Positions 32,666-43,810 of a DNA stretch of 64,000 nt are shown here, piece by piece. Under the pieces are notes generated by a model, which ran no database searches, was not told the DNA's origin, and worked only from the letters and a program-made list of their open reading frames with translations. The DNA comes from Undaria pinnatifida. Taxonomy: Eukaryota > Sar > Phaeophyceae > Laminariales > Alariaceae. The position numbers and the translations under genes were made by a program. The stretch covers positions 15,620,702-15,684,701 of the forward strand of contig JABAKD010000023.1 of the NCBI GenBank assembly GCA_012845835.1, read 5' to 3'. Numbering within the stretch: the stretch's first letter is position 1; each line of letters opens with the position of its first letter.

Positions 32666-33180
32666 TATAAATTCGTTGGGACTTTTTCTTGTGGACAAAT
32701 TGACTTGCGGAAAGCGCGAGAGCGTGAGTTAGCAACATTCGATGAACAATCGACGAGCAGTGGGATTGCTGAACCCTATGCGCGATAAAAATTAAGGCAA
32801 GAACCGGGGAGGAGAAGGAATGACACCTGTGACCACGGCTTGTCCAGAAGCTGGAAGGTGAAAGTGTGCTAAAAAAAAAAAAAAAAAAACTTCTTATCTG
32901 ACGGGAAACGAAGAGTTGTTATTGATATCTTTTTCAATTTTGATTCTGGAAAATGACCATTAAAAAAAGCCCACGAAACCACAACATCCTCATATCTTCA
33001 GATGTACGCGGAGCCACATCAGGTTTTTACGTTCGGCGCCTCTTTTGCTTTATCCACTCATGACTAAAAGTAGGCGAAAACTGTTCGGTCGGAAATGTTT
33101 TGACGATTTCTCGACCAAAAAAAAAGAAATCCCACCCTAAAGAAAACATCCGACCTAAATTATAATTACACATTGTTAGT

Positions 33181-33722
33181 ACCCCAGTGAAATTAGTGTG
33201 GGGAGTTATATATTGTTACGTGGTACTTATAAAAACACAAATAACAGGGCCATCTCCCACAAGCACGAAAACACACCCACCAACAATACCACACGTTCTA
33301 CGCACCCACGTGCACCCCCGCCACCAACCCACCACCCACCGAGCAAGCCACTACAGCAGTACAGCAGTATGTTCGGCGGTATACCGGTACGCGAGGAGCA
33401 TTTGTTTAGTTCTCGAGTGTTGAAGACCCTCATCCCGGTAAAGAAACACGGGAAAACAGCAGTACAGCACTGAAATTAGATTGGCGAGTTATACACTGAA
33501 TATAGTGTGGTACTTATAAAAAAAATAACAGGGACATCTCCCACAGGCACGAAAACACACCCACGAACTATATATACCACACGTTCTACCCACCCACGTG
33601 CACCCCCACAACCCACCGATCAAGCCACTGCAGCAGTACAGCAGTGCAACTGTATGTACGGCGGTGTACCGGTAGGCGAGGAGCATTTGGTTGGTTCTGG
33701 AGTCTTGAGGACTCGCAGCACC
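33181..33722 (+). repeat. Tandem duplication, ~290-bp unit
   Basis: Copies lie at about 33181-33467 and 33469-33722. They share GTGGTACTTATAAAAA, AACAGGG-CATCTCCCACA, GCACGAAAACACACCCAC, TACCACACGTTCTACSCACC, GCAGTACAGCAGT and GCGAGGAGCATTTG. A shorter relative occurs at 22195-22320 and partial CCACCCACC-rich traces at 33770-33905. Confidence 0.8.
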
Positions 33723-34215
33723 GTATGAAACGGGAGGAGGTTCGTTTTTTTACGACCCCCCGCCATCTCGTGAATCGCGAGCGACCCGCCACCCACCAAG
33801 CACCCACCACCCACCAACCGACCAAAGCACTTCAACAGCAATGGAGCAGTACCTACCCACCAATCCGCAACGGCAGCAAACCAGTACGCCTGTACGCACC
33901 ACAGCGGTACACCTGTAATACGCCAGGAGTTGGGTGGGCTTTGCAATTTCTCACGATTCTCCACCTTCCGGGGGAGAGCGCGAGCCTTCCCCGGGACAGA
34001 CTTTTCATGCCCCCGCCCGTGGAGTCGGGACTCGTCGGCCATTGTGTCGCCAAAGACACCGAGGGCTGATGTGTGGGGCGGGCGGCAAGCTTTCCAAAGT
34101 GTAAAATGTCCAAAGGCCACGCGGAGCTGAACGCAGTTGTGAAAATTACTGTTTTGAGAGTAGGGTGAATTGTCCCGCTTGTATGGGAGCGTTCACACGT
34201 CCTATTAGTTTGGCA
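33723..34215. other. No gene supported
   Basis: Several overlapping frames on both strands (for example minus 33620-34120, 166 codons) are open, but no domain was seen. The first half is CCACC-rich repeat-like DNA. Confidence 0.3.
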
Positions 34216-34690
34216 TATAAGAGTTGGCGTTGGCTGGCAACGACGCTGAAAAACATGTCAGATCACTGCGTGAGCTAGACAACCAGGGTACAGTTTTTTT
34301 TGTTTTGTTTTTTCGGCGGTCACCATGATCGTTATCGAGTTAGATCCTATTGTGTGGGGTGGAGAAAAACTTCGCACAAGGGGAATGATCGCATCACGTA
34401 TTGTGAATATGGTGAGGCACCCGTGAGGCAGCTACATAGTAATACCCATTGCTGACTGTGGAGTGGCCACACCATAAAACGAAGTAACCCATTGAGCGCT
34501 GTCGTCCATAGGCAAGAATGTAGGCACAAGGTGCCGAAGTCCGTCTTACGAGCGGCTCTTGGAAAGATGCAGCTCACCCTTCATGCGACTCGCCAAACAC
34601 CTTACGGCGCTTCGCGTTTTGGTGCAAGTAATACCTGCCTGGTCAGTGAAAACCCGACGTGCTCTGTCGCGGCATAGTCGGGATGCCAGG
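34216..34690. repeat. Dispersed repeat R4, copy 1
   Basis: About 470 bp is closely repeated at 55516-55975: GGCTGGCAACGACGCTGAAA, GGTCACCATGATSGTTATCG, ATCACGTATTGTGAATATGG, GGCACAAGGTG, ATGCAGYTCACCCTTCAT and GTGCAAGTAATRCCTGCC. Both copies start near TGGCNTTGGCTGGC. No coding frame is conserved across the copies, since indels break all frames. Confidence 0.85.
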
Positions 34691-35705
34691 TGTTCAGGTG
34701 TAATTGTTACACCCTTGACAGGTGGTCGCACAGGCGGGCACAGGCAGCAGCATGCTGCCATGCTGGTGTTGGACAAAGATGATCCACCGATGATAAAAAC
34801 CGCAGAAGAGTGATGTTTTGTAGAAGGGCCGCTTGTTGGGCAATCAACCTTGGAGAACAATAGACATCTGAGTCTAGAGGTGGTGGTGAGAGGAGTGAGA
34901 GAGGGTGGGGCACGCCCACGCTCTCTCTCGTAGCTACTCAGACCCTGATCATTCGTTTGCGACAACAATAGTACTTGAAGGACCCCGTGTACAAAAACAA
35001 ACAACAACGAAACACAACTCGTCGGGGTCCTCGTAGTTACGCCGCACCTTAGTCGAACCGTAACGTAACGCACCGTGTTTTTCCATTGCTGCCTACAACA
35101 TCACCGATGCTACTGTTGTGCTCAGCTACTGCAACACGCTATTGGCAGAACCAGCGCTACCTACTTTGGCCGACGAATAGCGGTTAGCCGATCCCAGTTC
35201 TGGCCGGTTGTAGCTCGGGTAAACTTGCTTCTTGACTCGTCGCGATCCCGAAGCTACCGAGTGGTACTTCGTTACGTATCGTGACTGCTGCTCCCTGTTC
35301 ACAGCAGTATTACAGTAGTGCTACGTACTGCTTCCCTCGGCTACAGCTACCTGCTCTCCTTTGCTATAGCAGTACTGGTGCTAACTACTGCTGCCCCAGC
35401 CAACAGCAGTGGCGCGATGAACATTAATCAGAGATTTAGGTGTTCACGCCCTAATATCTTAAACACCAGGGTCTATGGTCATACGCCTACGGCCATACAC
35501 AAAATGAGTACCCCCCCCGCTCCCCATTCCCCCCTCCCTCACTTTAGTCCGTTTATCTCCTTTCACAGCCCTGCCCCGCTACGTCTCGAAAGGAATGCTT
35601 GGTCAATGCTCAAGTTACTAAGAGAAGAAAAATTACCACTCCCCCGTCCGAGAAGGACTACAAAGAAAAAAATGCGAAAGCACTACGAGTAGGGTGCACC
35701 ATAAT
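34691..35705. other. No gene supported
   Basis: Short frames only. CAG/GCTACTG-type triplet repeats lie at 35090-35400. No RNA gene was recognised. Confidence 0.35.
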
Positions 35706-36168
35706 ATGGAGAGTGACGGCGAACATAAAAAGTGCGCGGTAGTTGTGTGTAACGAAGAAAGGGAAAACCCGGCAACATTCAAACATAAGTAAGATGAACT
35801 ACCGATCGTACACCAGTATACATACCTTGGCGTGAAGATATCAAAAGACTGTTCTTGGAATGCGCCTACAAGTGTAGCAAAATTAATTGGAAAGTTTGCA
35901 ACGTAGGAAAGATGGATGAGATCCTACCAGACTTGCACCTTGACACTAAGATTGAAATATGCATCCTGATGAAAGTAGTTGTACAAAAGCTAAAATATGC
36001 AGAACAAGCATGGGACAGGAACATGAAGTTCGTAGAACAGCTGGGAACACTACAGACGACAGCAAAAAATATTACAAGACGCTCAAAAACGACGGGCAAC
36101 ACAGTACTAAGAGCACAAAAGGAGCATAAGGACACCCTGAACACCTGTTATGCTACAGTAATATAAAA
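35706..36168 (+). pseudogene. LINE reverse transcriptase C-terminal fossil
   Basis: Remnant of the region just after the reverse-transcriptase domain of a non-LTR (LINE) retrotransposon. The frame from 35706 encodes KCAVVVCNEERENPATF, meets an in-frame TAA at 35790-35792, and goes on with DELPIVHQYTYLGVKISKDC. The YLG-V-IS-D box is the usual LINE landmark. After a frameshift near 35895 the other frame gives VGKMDEILPDLHLDTKIEI, then CILMKVVVQKLKYAEQAWD and TTGNTVLRA. This is the order expected for LINE RT tails. It lacks the FADD active-site part, any ORF1, endonuclease or poly(A) end, so it is a truncated dead copy. I associate this peptide pattern with brown algal LINEs, from memory. Confidence 0.8.
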
Positions 36169-37734
36169 CAGTGTCTACGATCGATTCTGGATTCTGCGAA
36201 TTAATTGGAGTGGCCCGGAGTGTTACTAGAAGACTGTTAAAAAATAAAATTGCCCGAATGTTTCATTCATAGAATGGCGTAGGACGTCTCCACGGGAGCA
36301 GTTGCAACACCGTGATGATGCATTAAAAAGGCGCCACTTGCGTCCCAGACTCGTTGGAGCAGTAGAGGTATGAAAGTCGTGCTGTCGCTGTGGGGCCTGT
36401 CTGCACTGCTGCTGTTACGGCCGTGTCGTTCAATGAAAGCGCGGGCTTCGTGCTGGTGTGTTCTTGTAACTGCAGACAGGTCCGAACCAACGCATCTATT
36501 TACTGCTGTGCTGCTGTAGCATATGGTGGGTGGGTTGATTCGTGCGTGGGTGGCTTGGTCGGTGGGCTGGTGTGTCGTGCGCTACGTGGGTGGTGTTTAG
36601 TCAGCGAACTGAAAGCGGATGTCGTGTTGGTGCGGTTGTTGTGTTGTGTGATGCTTTCTTGCTCCTTGATGCTGAACGATGCCATTGCGCGGTGATTTTC
36701 TGCTGTTTCGAAAATCAAGTTGCGCTGAATTCTGCAAGTTGCAGCTGCACTCTATTAATGAGTACGATGAGACGATATTCACTGGACTTGCTAAACCAGT
36801 GCGGCGAGACTGGGGAGTTTCCTCGGGGGGAATCTCCCGCCGCGCGCGCGGTTCGCCCCCTGTTTGGCCGAGGAGGGGCAGGGGGGGATTCCCTTGGCCA
36901 ATGGGATTGGGGCTCGGAAAACGCAGGGATGAAAGCCATATGCATTTTGTATTATGATAAAATGTTGTTGAATCAGTGTTCATCGAGCTATTTGGTTTCA
37001 ATACAAACGGGTGTTTTGTTGGACATAACCATTGATTAATATGCAGATGGAATCGCTTCTTGTGATCTAAATTATCCCATTATTGTTCTCGGGGGTAGGT
37101 ATATGACAAATAGGCGTCACAACATTTGATGGCTGCTTCCTAAATAGTTTCAAATTTGAAGAGTAACTTGGTTTGTTCTTTGACGTCTTATTATTTCATA
37201 TTTCATACGTAGAACGTGATGTTGTATACCTACTTATGGATGCGAACAATACCAATGATATCTGAAGCAATTCTATCACTCCCCCTTCTCCCCATTCACG
37301 GAGTTAACATAACATTACAATGCAAGTTTGTGTTCCGTAGGGTACTCACAGAACCGTACTCGGGGTATTTAACCCGGGTATTACCCTACAAGGAACTTCT
37401 GCAAGTTCTGTCAGGCATTCATACACGTACCCGGAACTTCTGTAAGTTCTACATGGCGTTCATATTCGTACACGTGGGGGCATCAGCTCCAGGCAAAGGA
37501 TCAGACATGTCGCTTACGGCTTGGGTCATCTACCTCTGTCGTCGTTGTTGTTGTCTCTTGTCTGTCCTCTGCGCTCTGCAAGGCCCAGGACAAATAACAT
37601 GTTGATTGGATTTGCCAGGGGTTTCCTACCATGGGGAATGAAAAGCTAAACCATGCCCAGGTCGAAATTATGCCGCATGCCCGTATTCTGAACAAAAAAG
37701 CATAAAAAGCACTCCCCGCAGAGCGACGACGCGA
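36169..37734. other. No gene supported
   Basis: A GT-rich stretch at 36500-36600 resembles the inverse of the CCACC-rich 33.3-33.9 kb repeats. A ~42-bp direct duplication GGAACTTCTGYAAGTTCT lies at 37390-37480. No coding family was recognised. Confidence 0.35.
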
Positions 37735-37895
37735 GAACGATTAACGCACCCCGGCAGAGTCGGAAGAGTTGAGCAAGCTGAGGAACGTCCACGAAACAGC
37801 GCGCCAAGAGGTGGACTTCAGCTCGAGTTATCTCGAAGACGGTTTAAAACCTGGTCTAAATCAGAGCCTTCGGCCGCTCGCGTGCAAGCGCCAAC
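37735..37895 (-). repeat. Dispersed repeat R3, copy 1
   Basis: On the minus strand: TTGGCGCTTGCACGCGAGCG, AAGGCTCTGATTTAGACCAG, CGTCTTCGAGATAACTCGAG, then GACTCTGCCGGGGTGCG. It matches 56966-57170 and 58915-59100. The shared block CTCYGATTTAGACCAGGTT is the best diagnostic. Confidence 0.85.
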
Positions 37896-37896
37896 A

Positions 37897-37966
37897 TAGT
37901 GGCCACGGTGAGAATCGAACCAAGGATCTTGGAAATTACAGAGTTAACAACTAGATGCTGGCCCAC
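37897..37966 (-). ncRNA. tRNA-like sequence next to R3
   Basis: The minus strand has GGGCCAGCATCTAGTTG (A-box-like), a CTGTAAT loop in anticodon position, and a B box GGTTCGATTCT. GTGG at the 5' end can pair with CCAC at the 3' end. Several stem pairs fail, so it looks like a tRNA pseudogene or SINE head, perhaps Tyr-like from the GTA. A folding program should decide. Confidence 0.4.
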
Positions 37967-38029
37967 TTTTGAATGATACCCACGTTTGGTTGGGGTACCG
38001 CACTACTGTGGTCTTAACGTGGTCTAGGC

Positions 38030-38370
38030 GCCCTCGGTGCGGTAGAGGTCGGTGAGCACGACGAGGGAGTTTCCAACCGAGAGGTTACCCTCATTGAAAG
38101 ATGGAACGACAAAAAGCTCACAAATACGCCAAAGAACAGCTGAGGAGCGCCCACAGCACAGGGCCAACAATATCGTACTTGTAACGACAAGAGGGCTTCA
38201 CCGGCGGCCAAGTAAGGGCCGTCGTCGAAGCAAATGCCCGCAGGCAACGAAAAAAAAAATCCAAAAGGCAGTTTACTATGCCAAGGGCTGCTTATCCCGG
38301 GCCCGTGAAACGTACGATTACTCCCGTAGTGATAACAAGAACAACGGTTACGAGGACCAACGCCCAAATG
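38030..38370 (+). pseudogene. Coding fragment, EHDEGV and KGCLS blocks
   Basis: Two blocks occur elsewhere in the window. The first is GEHDEGVSNREVTLIERW near 38060-38115 (compare 8545-8715), interrupted by TGA near 38140. The second is AKGCLSRARETYDYS near 38278-38325 (compare DKGCLSQVREMSDYS on the minus strand at 39597-39710). Frames are broken between the blocks. The parent protein is not recognised; a retroelement or multicopy gene is likely because the parts are dispersed. Confidence 0.45.
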
Positions 38371-39596
38371 GGTAGGGTGGACCGTAATAACTAGACCAAA
38401 TCCGGTGGAAGGCGGGTTGTCTCATGGCTGGGGGCGTTGTTAGTGGGTGAGTTTGCGCAAGCCTCACACTACTTGGAATGACGATGTCCTCGGGTGGCTC
38501 TCTCCATCGCACTTGATCCCAGGGACCAGGTCCGGTGGACGTACTCACGCATCCGTATACAACGGCAGCTTGCGTTGCTAGAGTAGTAACGGTAACCGCC
38601 GGTAGGGGCAGCTCGCGCAGCCGCTACCACGTTAACTGAAGGATACGCCAGCTAGCACTGGATTAAAAATACAGCTATCTTAGGAACACTTGAGCAGCAT
38701 TTTGATCCACTCACTAAAGAATACAAGTAGACCCACCCCCTACAATTATCTTAATAGGTTTCACTCACTGAAGAATACTCGGGCAGCATTTTGATCTAGA
38801 TCTGCGTACCGCGCGCCCTTACGTGCCAGCATTTTCTTTTTTCCGGTCTAAAACCTAATGGTTCACTAAAACATAGTAATGTCGCTGCTCATAGAGGCCT
38901 TGCCGAAAATAGAAGGGTCGGTCAAAGCGAAGTTGTTTTTTGGTGGTGATATTACAGTAGCGCTCATTTCATACGCGGTACCTTGGTACGTGTGCGTCAT
39001 AGTGCTGACGGCTGACGCCGGAACGCAAAGCAACACAATACGCGATATCAACAACACATATTAGACAGCTGCTGCCGCATTATTTTGCCATCCGACAATG
39101 CACTACTACTGTGCGGCGCGGGCATAGAAACAATGCCAAACATACTGCCAACAAAGACTGCTACGCACGAACAAAATATAAATACATGTAGGACACCAGA
39201 AAAATGTGGCTACTCATGAAAGCGCGCCGCCGGCATTCCAACATGCATATTTCTACTGTACAATACTTCTTGATGCACATCCGTCCAACGACGGCCACCC
39301 ACCCGCCCCCAAGCGCTTCCAAAGATACATCGAAAGACAACCTGCTATCCGCAAAAAAGACCAGTAATAGCGTACCACGAGTTAATGCATTGCTTAGTGC
39401 TGTTACGGGCCGTAGAGCTGAATTGTGCAGGCTTGGCATCGACACAGAACAAATTCTGATCGACACAAACGAATGCTCAAACGTTAGCTGTAAACGGCTT
39501 TTTGAGTAGCGTAAACGTGATCTTTAGAAAAGCTATATCATGGTGTTACCCTTTAGAAAGCTATGTCGTGGTGATCGTGCATATTTAAACCGTACC
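38371..39596. other. No gene supported
   Basis: Short frames, and a duplicated CAGCATTTTGATC block at 38695-38800. A frame at 39204-39509 (101 codons) is open without motif. Confidence 0.35.
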
Positions 39597-39836
39597 CGGT
39601 CTTCTTTCCATCACTATTTGATCCATCTGGGAATAATCGGACATTTCACGGACCTGGGATAAGCAGCCCTTGTCATCGCTGCCCGTATAGTTATTTTTTT
39701 TTCGGTCATCCAATGTAGTGGTGATACAATGACCAAGGATAGTCCAGACCAAAGGGCCAGGTGAGAGTCCACTAAATACAATTGACCGGACACCTGATGC
39801 CGTTTGGAGCCCATTGATTAGCTTTAGAGGCCACAA
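39597..39836 (-). pseudogene. Coding fragment, KGCLS block, minus strand
   Basis: The minus-strand frame contains DKGCLSQVREMSDYSQMD, aligned with the plus-strand block at 38278-38325 at both protein and DNA level (AAGGGCTGCTTATCCC shared). The upstream part (INGLQTASGVRSIVFSG) has no partner in the window. Function unknown. Confidence 0.4.
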
Positions 39837-39899
39837 TAGGCATATATTACAATTGAAACCTATTCATAGACAGTTGTCCTTGCTGTCTGTTGTCAACAA

Positions 39900-40800
39900 C
39901 ACAGACGAGAGCAAGTGTAAATGGTAATATTAAGCAAGGGACACGCCGAAAAAAACGTTGCCAGCAATAGCTGAGAGGGCTGTATAGGAGAAAGTAACAA
40001 ATGAGATACAATAAGGTGTGATCGTGTAGTCGAAATATTATGAAAGGGCCTAGGAGGGAACGAAAGAGATATGCTGGCCATGAAAAAATTTAAGGGGTAC
40101 ATGGCACAAGTAAAACAAAAGGATGGAAAAGAAAACTGCCTGGTAAGGGTGTAAGGTAACAGGCAGAATAGTTACACATATACGGGGGGGTTTCGTGTAG
40201 GGGACCTGGGCCTGCCAGAAAGAAGAGGTATATCAGTAGTTGGGTGGAGGAGGAAGAAAGAGGCTTACCAGCAAACGAGAGTAAAAGCCACATAGTGGGA
40301 AAATGTGCACTGCACGAGGAGAGACGGAATGTGTTACAGGTGGAGATGGGGAAAGTAGACGGAGGTGACGTGGAGAAGTCAGTACATTAAACAGTAGAGC
40401 GAAAACGATGCCTATCCTAGGAGGTGGACGGCCACAGAAGGCCAAAGCGGAAGGGGAAAATATGAGCAAACATTTTAAAGCGATATGTGGAATAAACGTA
40501 CTGAGCGCCTAAATGTGGGAGGCGTCTCCATTAGCAGTAGGAACGGTGCTCCGTCTCGGAAGGAATGAGTGGTAAATGGCCAAACGTCAACGGCAAACAA
40601 CAAACAAGTACCCCCCCCCCCTCCTTCGATATGTGTATACGAATACCTAGCTCTGTATCTGTGCTTAACCTCCGTACGATGATCACGCCCCTCTCTCCCA
40701 CCCTTCCCTCTAACCCCTCCTTGCCCCCGCATACTATTATCTCTCCACCCTGCCGGTCCTGTCTATCCCTCCTTCCCTTTCCCTCTCCCATCACATAACT
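39900..40800. repeat. Purine-rich to pyrimidine-rich strand switch
   Basis: The plus strand is strongly purine-rich from about 39930 to 40470 (GGAGATGGGGAAAGTAGACG, GGAGGAAGAAAGAGG) and strongly pyrimidine-rich from about 40600 to 40800 (runs of C and CTCCCTTCC). The change lies near 40580. Minus-strand frames here are compositional. Confidence 0.6.
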
Positions 40801-41030
40801 ACGTATCTCTGTCTCACCTCCGTATAGTGCTCATGTCGTTCGCCAGACAAGCGTGTTCAAAAGGAACTTTCAGCCAGTCTGACCACTGCAGCTCCGACGC
40901 TCCCCTTCGCACCTGACAAAAAAACAAAAATGGCAAAACAAAGGAAAAACCGAATCAAATTAGATAAATACACGGAATGTCATACCAGGAACACCATAAG
41001 GGCCTATCTTGAGCAAGAACATGTTGATGA

Positions 41031-41420
41031 ATGAGGTCATGCATCGTACTTGAATACAATTTCATTGAAACACAAGCTTGGCTCGTATCGAGGACCATCA
41101 TAGAGCTCTCTGTGGCCGAAGATCGGGCAATCCACAAGATGGTGCTTCAGTGCTCTGTTTCATACCTGCAGTATAATAGAGCAAGCTGTTGGCGTGTGCT
41201 CCAAATGTACCATGTATTTAAGATGGCAATGTGCAGCATCAAGCATCACATCGACACACAGCAGTCTAGAAACATTTATATGTACCGAACACCACGCACA
41301 CAATTAATTGATCGCATTTTGCACTTCATGCAAATCCAAGCACACAACTTCTTGTCAAGGGGCGCATCGCGCACCTTATGGAATTCGGATAATGACAACA
41401 TTTTTTTATCTACGTATTGA
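41031..41420 (+). CDS. Possible ORF, 129 codons, unrecognised
   Basis: An open frame of 129 codons in a sequence of ordinary composition, with balanced residues such as SVAEDRAIHKMVLQC and QLIDRILHFMQIQAHNF. No domain, signal peptide or splice context was recognised, and it lies among decayed elements. It could be a real exon or chance. Confidence 0.2.
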   Translation: MRSCIVLEYNFIETQAWLVSRTIIELSVAEDRAIHKMVLQCSVSYLQYNRASCWRVLQMYHVFKMAMCSIKHHIDTQQSRNIYMYRTPRTQLIDRILHFMQIQAHNFLSRGASRTLWNSDNDNIFLSTY

Positions 41421-41619
41421 ATCTATTTTTTAATGAGTGTGACTGCTGGTGCTGTTGATTTTGCGTAGGCAGTGAAAACAAACGGACCTGGTAAGTCACC
41501 CGTACGGACCCTCGGATTTGTATGGTTTGTTAACAAGGTGCTTACACAGAAACATCGGCTAAGTTAGTGCCCCGGAAAAAAAAAAACTCAACTGTATGAA
41601 ACCGCGGTATTGTACGGCT

Positions 41620-41800
41620 TATTCATACAGTGCGGTTCTGGGGAATGGAATCGCACCGTAGAAAAAAAGTGTCACGGGGAACCGCGCCGAAACGCAACCT
41701 CGGATTTCAGATTTGGAACCAACCGCACCATACAATTTACGATATCTGAAAATCGCACCGCACCGCACCGACAAACTCCCAACTTCTGACCGCACCGAAA
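41620..41800. repeat. GCACCG/CGGTGC motif cluster
   Basis: Repeated ACCGCACCGCACCG, CGCACCGTAG, ACCGCACCAT and GACCGCACCG over ~180 bp, with the inverse TGCGGTTC at the left edge. This resembles subterminal repeats of non-autonomous hAT elements, but no CAGGG end was seen. Confidence 0.5.
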
Positions 41801-41829
41801 AGGACCGTAGGATTTTATATATTTTGAAC

Positions 41830-43049
41830 ACTGCATCGAGCACGAACGAAAAACCGTAAAAAACCCTTTTTTTTCCGAAGCCGGCGAGAAGGCCATGGCT
41901 CTTGGGATCTCTTCGGTAGGCTTGGCATCGTCCCAAAGACGCACGTGGGCAGCAGCGACGTGGACACAGCGATCGAACTTCTCAGCGAAGTCTTGACCTT
42001 GTTGGTGCTCGTGTGGTTTGGGATTCAAAGCAGGACAAGAACACTGGTTTTGCGACGGCCGTGCCTTATCGTAGGCGCCGCGGGCGCCGAATCGAAATAA
42101 AAAATTAACGAAAAAAGTTCCGAAAGAAGCATTCTTGTTTTTGGTGTTATCCGATTTCCCATTAAAAAGCCTGCTTGGTGCGCTTCATCTTTTCGACCAA
42201 TCAGATGCTAAACAACAGTGAAAAAAACTTACTTTTGTTTACAGACCTCACTAAAACGGGTCCCAAGGCCAATTACTGTACAGTCGGGTTGAAAGGGTCG
42301 AACACACATTTTCCGATCGAGAGTTATTTAGACGGAATTCGTCTGGAGACCTTTCATATCGGCAGTCCGACAGTCGGACCGAGCTTTTGATAGCTTTGTG
42401 CGCTTTCCGGGTTGACGCAAGGTAATTGGGTAGGCGAACGCCAGTTGGAGACCGCTATATGTCCTGCTCGCGGGTTCGAGCATATTTTCGCTGTGCTGAA
42501 TATGCACACATATCGTTGTCGCGCTTTGTCCACGAGCAAGAGTACGCTTGGTACGCGAGGATCCTCATTCCCCTTGTCGCCACGGTGAAGGGTTCAACTT
42601 GTTTAGAGATGCCAAGATGACACGATTTCTGGTCGCAGTTATGGCATTAAACTACATCGAGCCACAGTGAGCACAGCAGCAGCTGCAGGTAAAAGGGACA
42701 TTGATATTCGAACGTCAGCCATGTGGGACGGCGGTACGCGCTGCTTCCTGGCGGGTGGAGATATGGATGTGCCACGATAACTCGCGGCGAGCGGCAGCAG
42801 CCGCACTGCCACAATAGCAGCCAAGCCAGCATCGGGGCTGTCGTAGGCTGCTGTGTCTTGTGTGATCGTGTGCTATGTGAGATGGAATGAGATGGCGGGT
42901 TGAAAAAAAAACAAACACCAGAGCGATGCGATCCGCACATCCGGTCGGAAAACATGTTCGACGTGAATGTGCGGATTGAATTGACCGATGGAATTCCTCG
43001 GTGGAAAAAGTTGAGGTCAAAAAGGCTCTTTCTCGACTGTGTAAGGGTC
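41830..43049. other. No gene supported
   Basis: Unremarkable sequence with short frames. The minus-strand frame 42647-43138 (163 codons) is Ser/His-rich without domain and extends into TTGCCAA-motif DNA, arguing against coding. Confidence 0.35.
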
Positions 43050-43770
43050 ATTTCTAACGTTTTTTTTGGCAAGTTTCTTGCCAATTCATCAATTATTGGG
43101 GAAATTTGGACTTGCCAAAACAGCAAAAAACTTGCCAAAAGTTATTTTTGGATATTTCCGTTCCGCTTCGTTGGCAAGTTGTTGGAAAGTGAAATTTGCC
43201 ATTTAATTTGCAATTTTAGGCCAACAACGCCAAAGCAAAGTTGTACAAACAAGACTACCCCACGACACCCGATGCTAGACTTGCTCTAACTTCTGTAATA
43301 GCGAGAGAACTTCTGTAATAGCGGAAGGTACGGAGGATACACGGTGTAATTGGCAGCAGCTATGACAGGGCTGGCGACACTGGCCGTGAGGCCCGCGTAG
43401 ATGCCACATGGGCGTCGGTTCGAGTGGGTGCTGAAGCGTCTTCACAAACAACAGCACCCCCAGCTTTTGCCAGGCGAATTTCGCCGGGCTGGAAGAACAT
43501 GCCAACCTCAGAGGTATACGGGCTGCGCCTGGAGTCCCTTCTGCGCCAACATTTACACCATGGAGAGCGTTGGCGAACCGTTGGCTCCCTGCTGCTGCTA
43601 TGAGGGGTTTGAAAAAAAAATGAGGGCGTCATGATTGCCAAATATTCAAAAACTTGCCAAATGCGCTGTGTTTCGCGATACCTGGTGGAAAGTTTTGCCG
43701 TCTTTTTGAAAAGTGTTGCCAATTTCTTCTTGCCAAAATAGCAGGTTTTGGAAATTTCGCTTGGTCGTTA
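43050..43770. repeat. TTGCCAA/TTGGCAA motif field
   Basis: Motif CTTGCCAA or its inverse TTGGCAAG recurs at about 43064-43085, 43113-43140, 43170, 43636-43660 and 43715-43740. The middle (43250-43630) is unrelated GC-richer DNA. The layout, motif-rich flanks around an unrelated core, fits a non-autonomous DNA element, but ends and duplication were not found. Confidence 0.5.
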
Positions 43771-43810
43771 AAAACGACTCTAAAAAAAGCTGAAAAAAAA
43801 GCCCCATTTG

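Larger units (their letters stand above)
30601..33180. other. No gene supported; contains small repeats
   Basis: A GC-rich stretch at 30960-31450 has overlapping open frames on both strands (minus 30962-31495, 177 codons) that look compositional. CAG repeats lie at 30850-30960. A tRNA-like T arm GTGAGTTCGAGCCCC lies at 32636-32650, and a poly(A) run at 32871-32889. R1 copy 4 is listed separately. Confidence 0.35.

Noticed and set aside
37897-37966. Functional tRNA gene
   Set aside because: Promoter-like boxes are present but acceptor, D and T stems have several mismatches; kept only as tRNA-like.
41620-41830. Another hAT end with GGTGC repeats
   Set aside because: No CAGGG or TAGGG terminus and no paired inverted end found; left as a motif cluster only.
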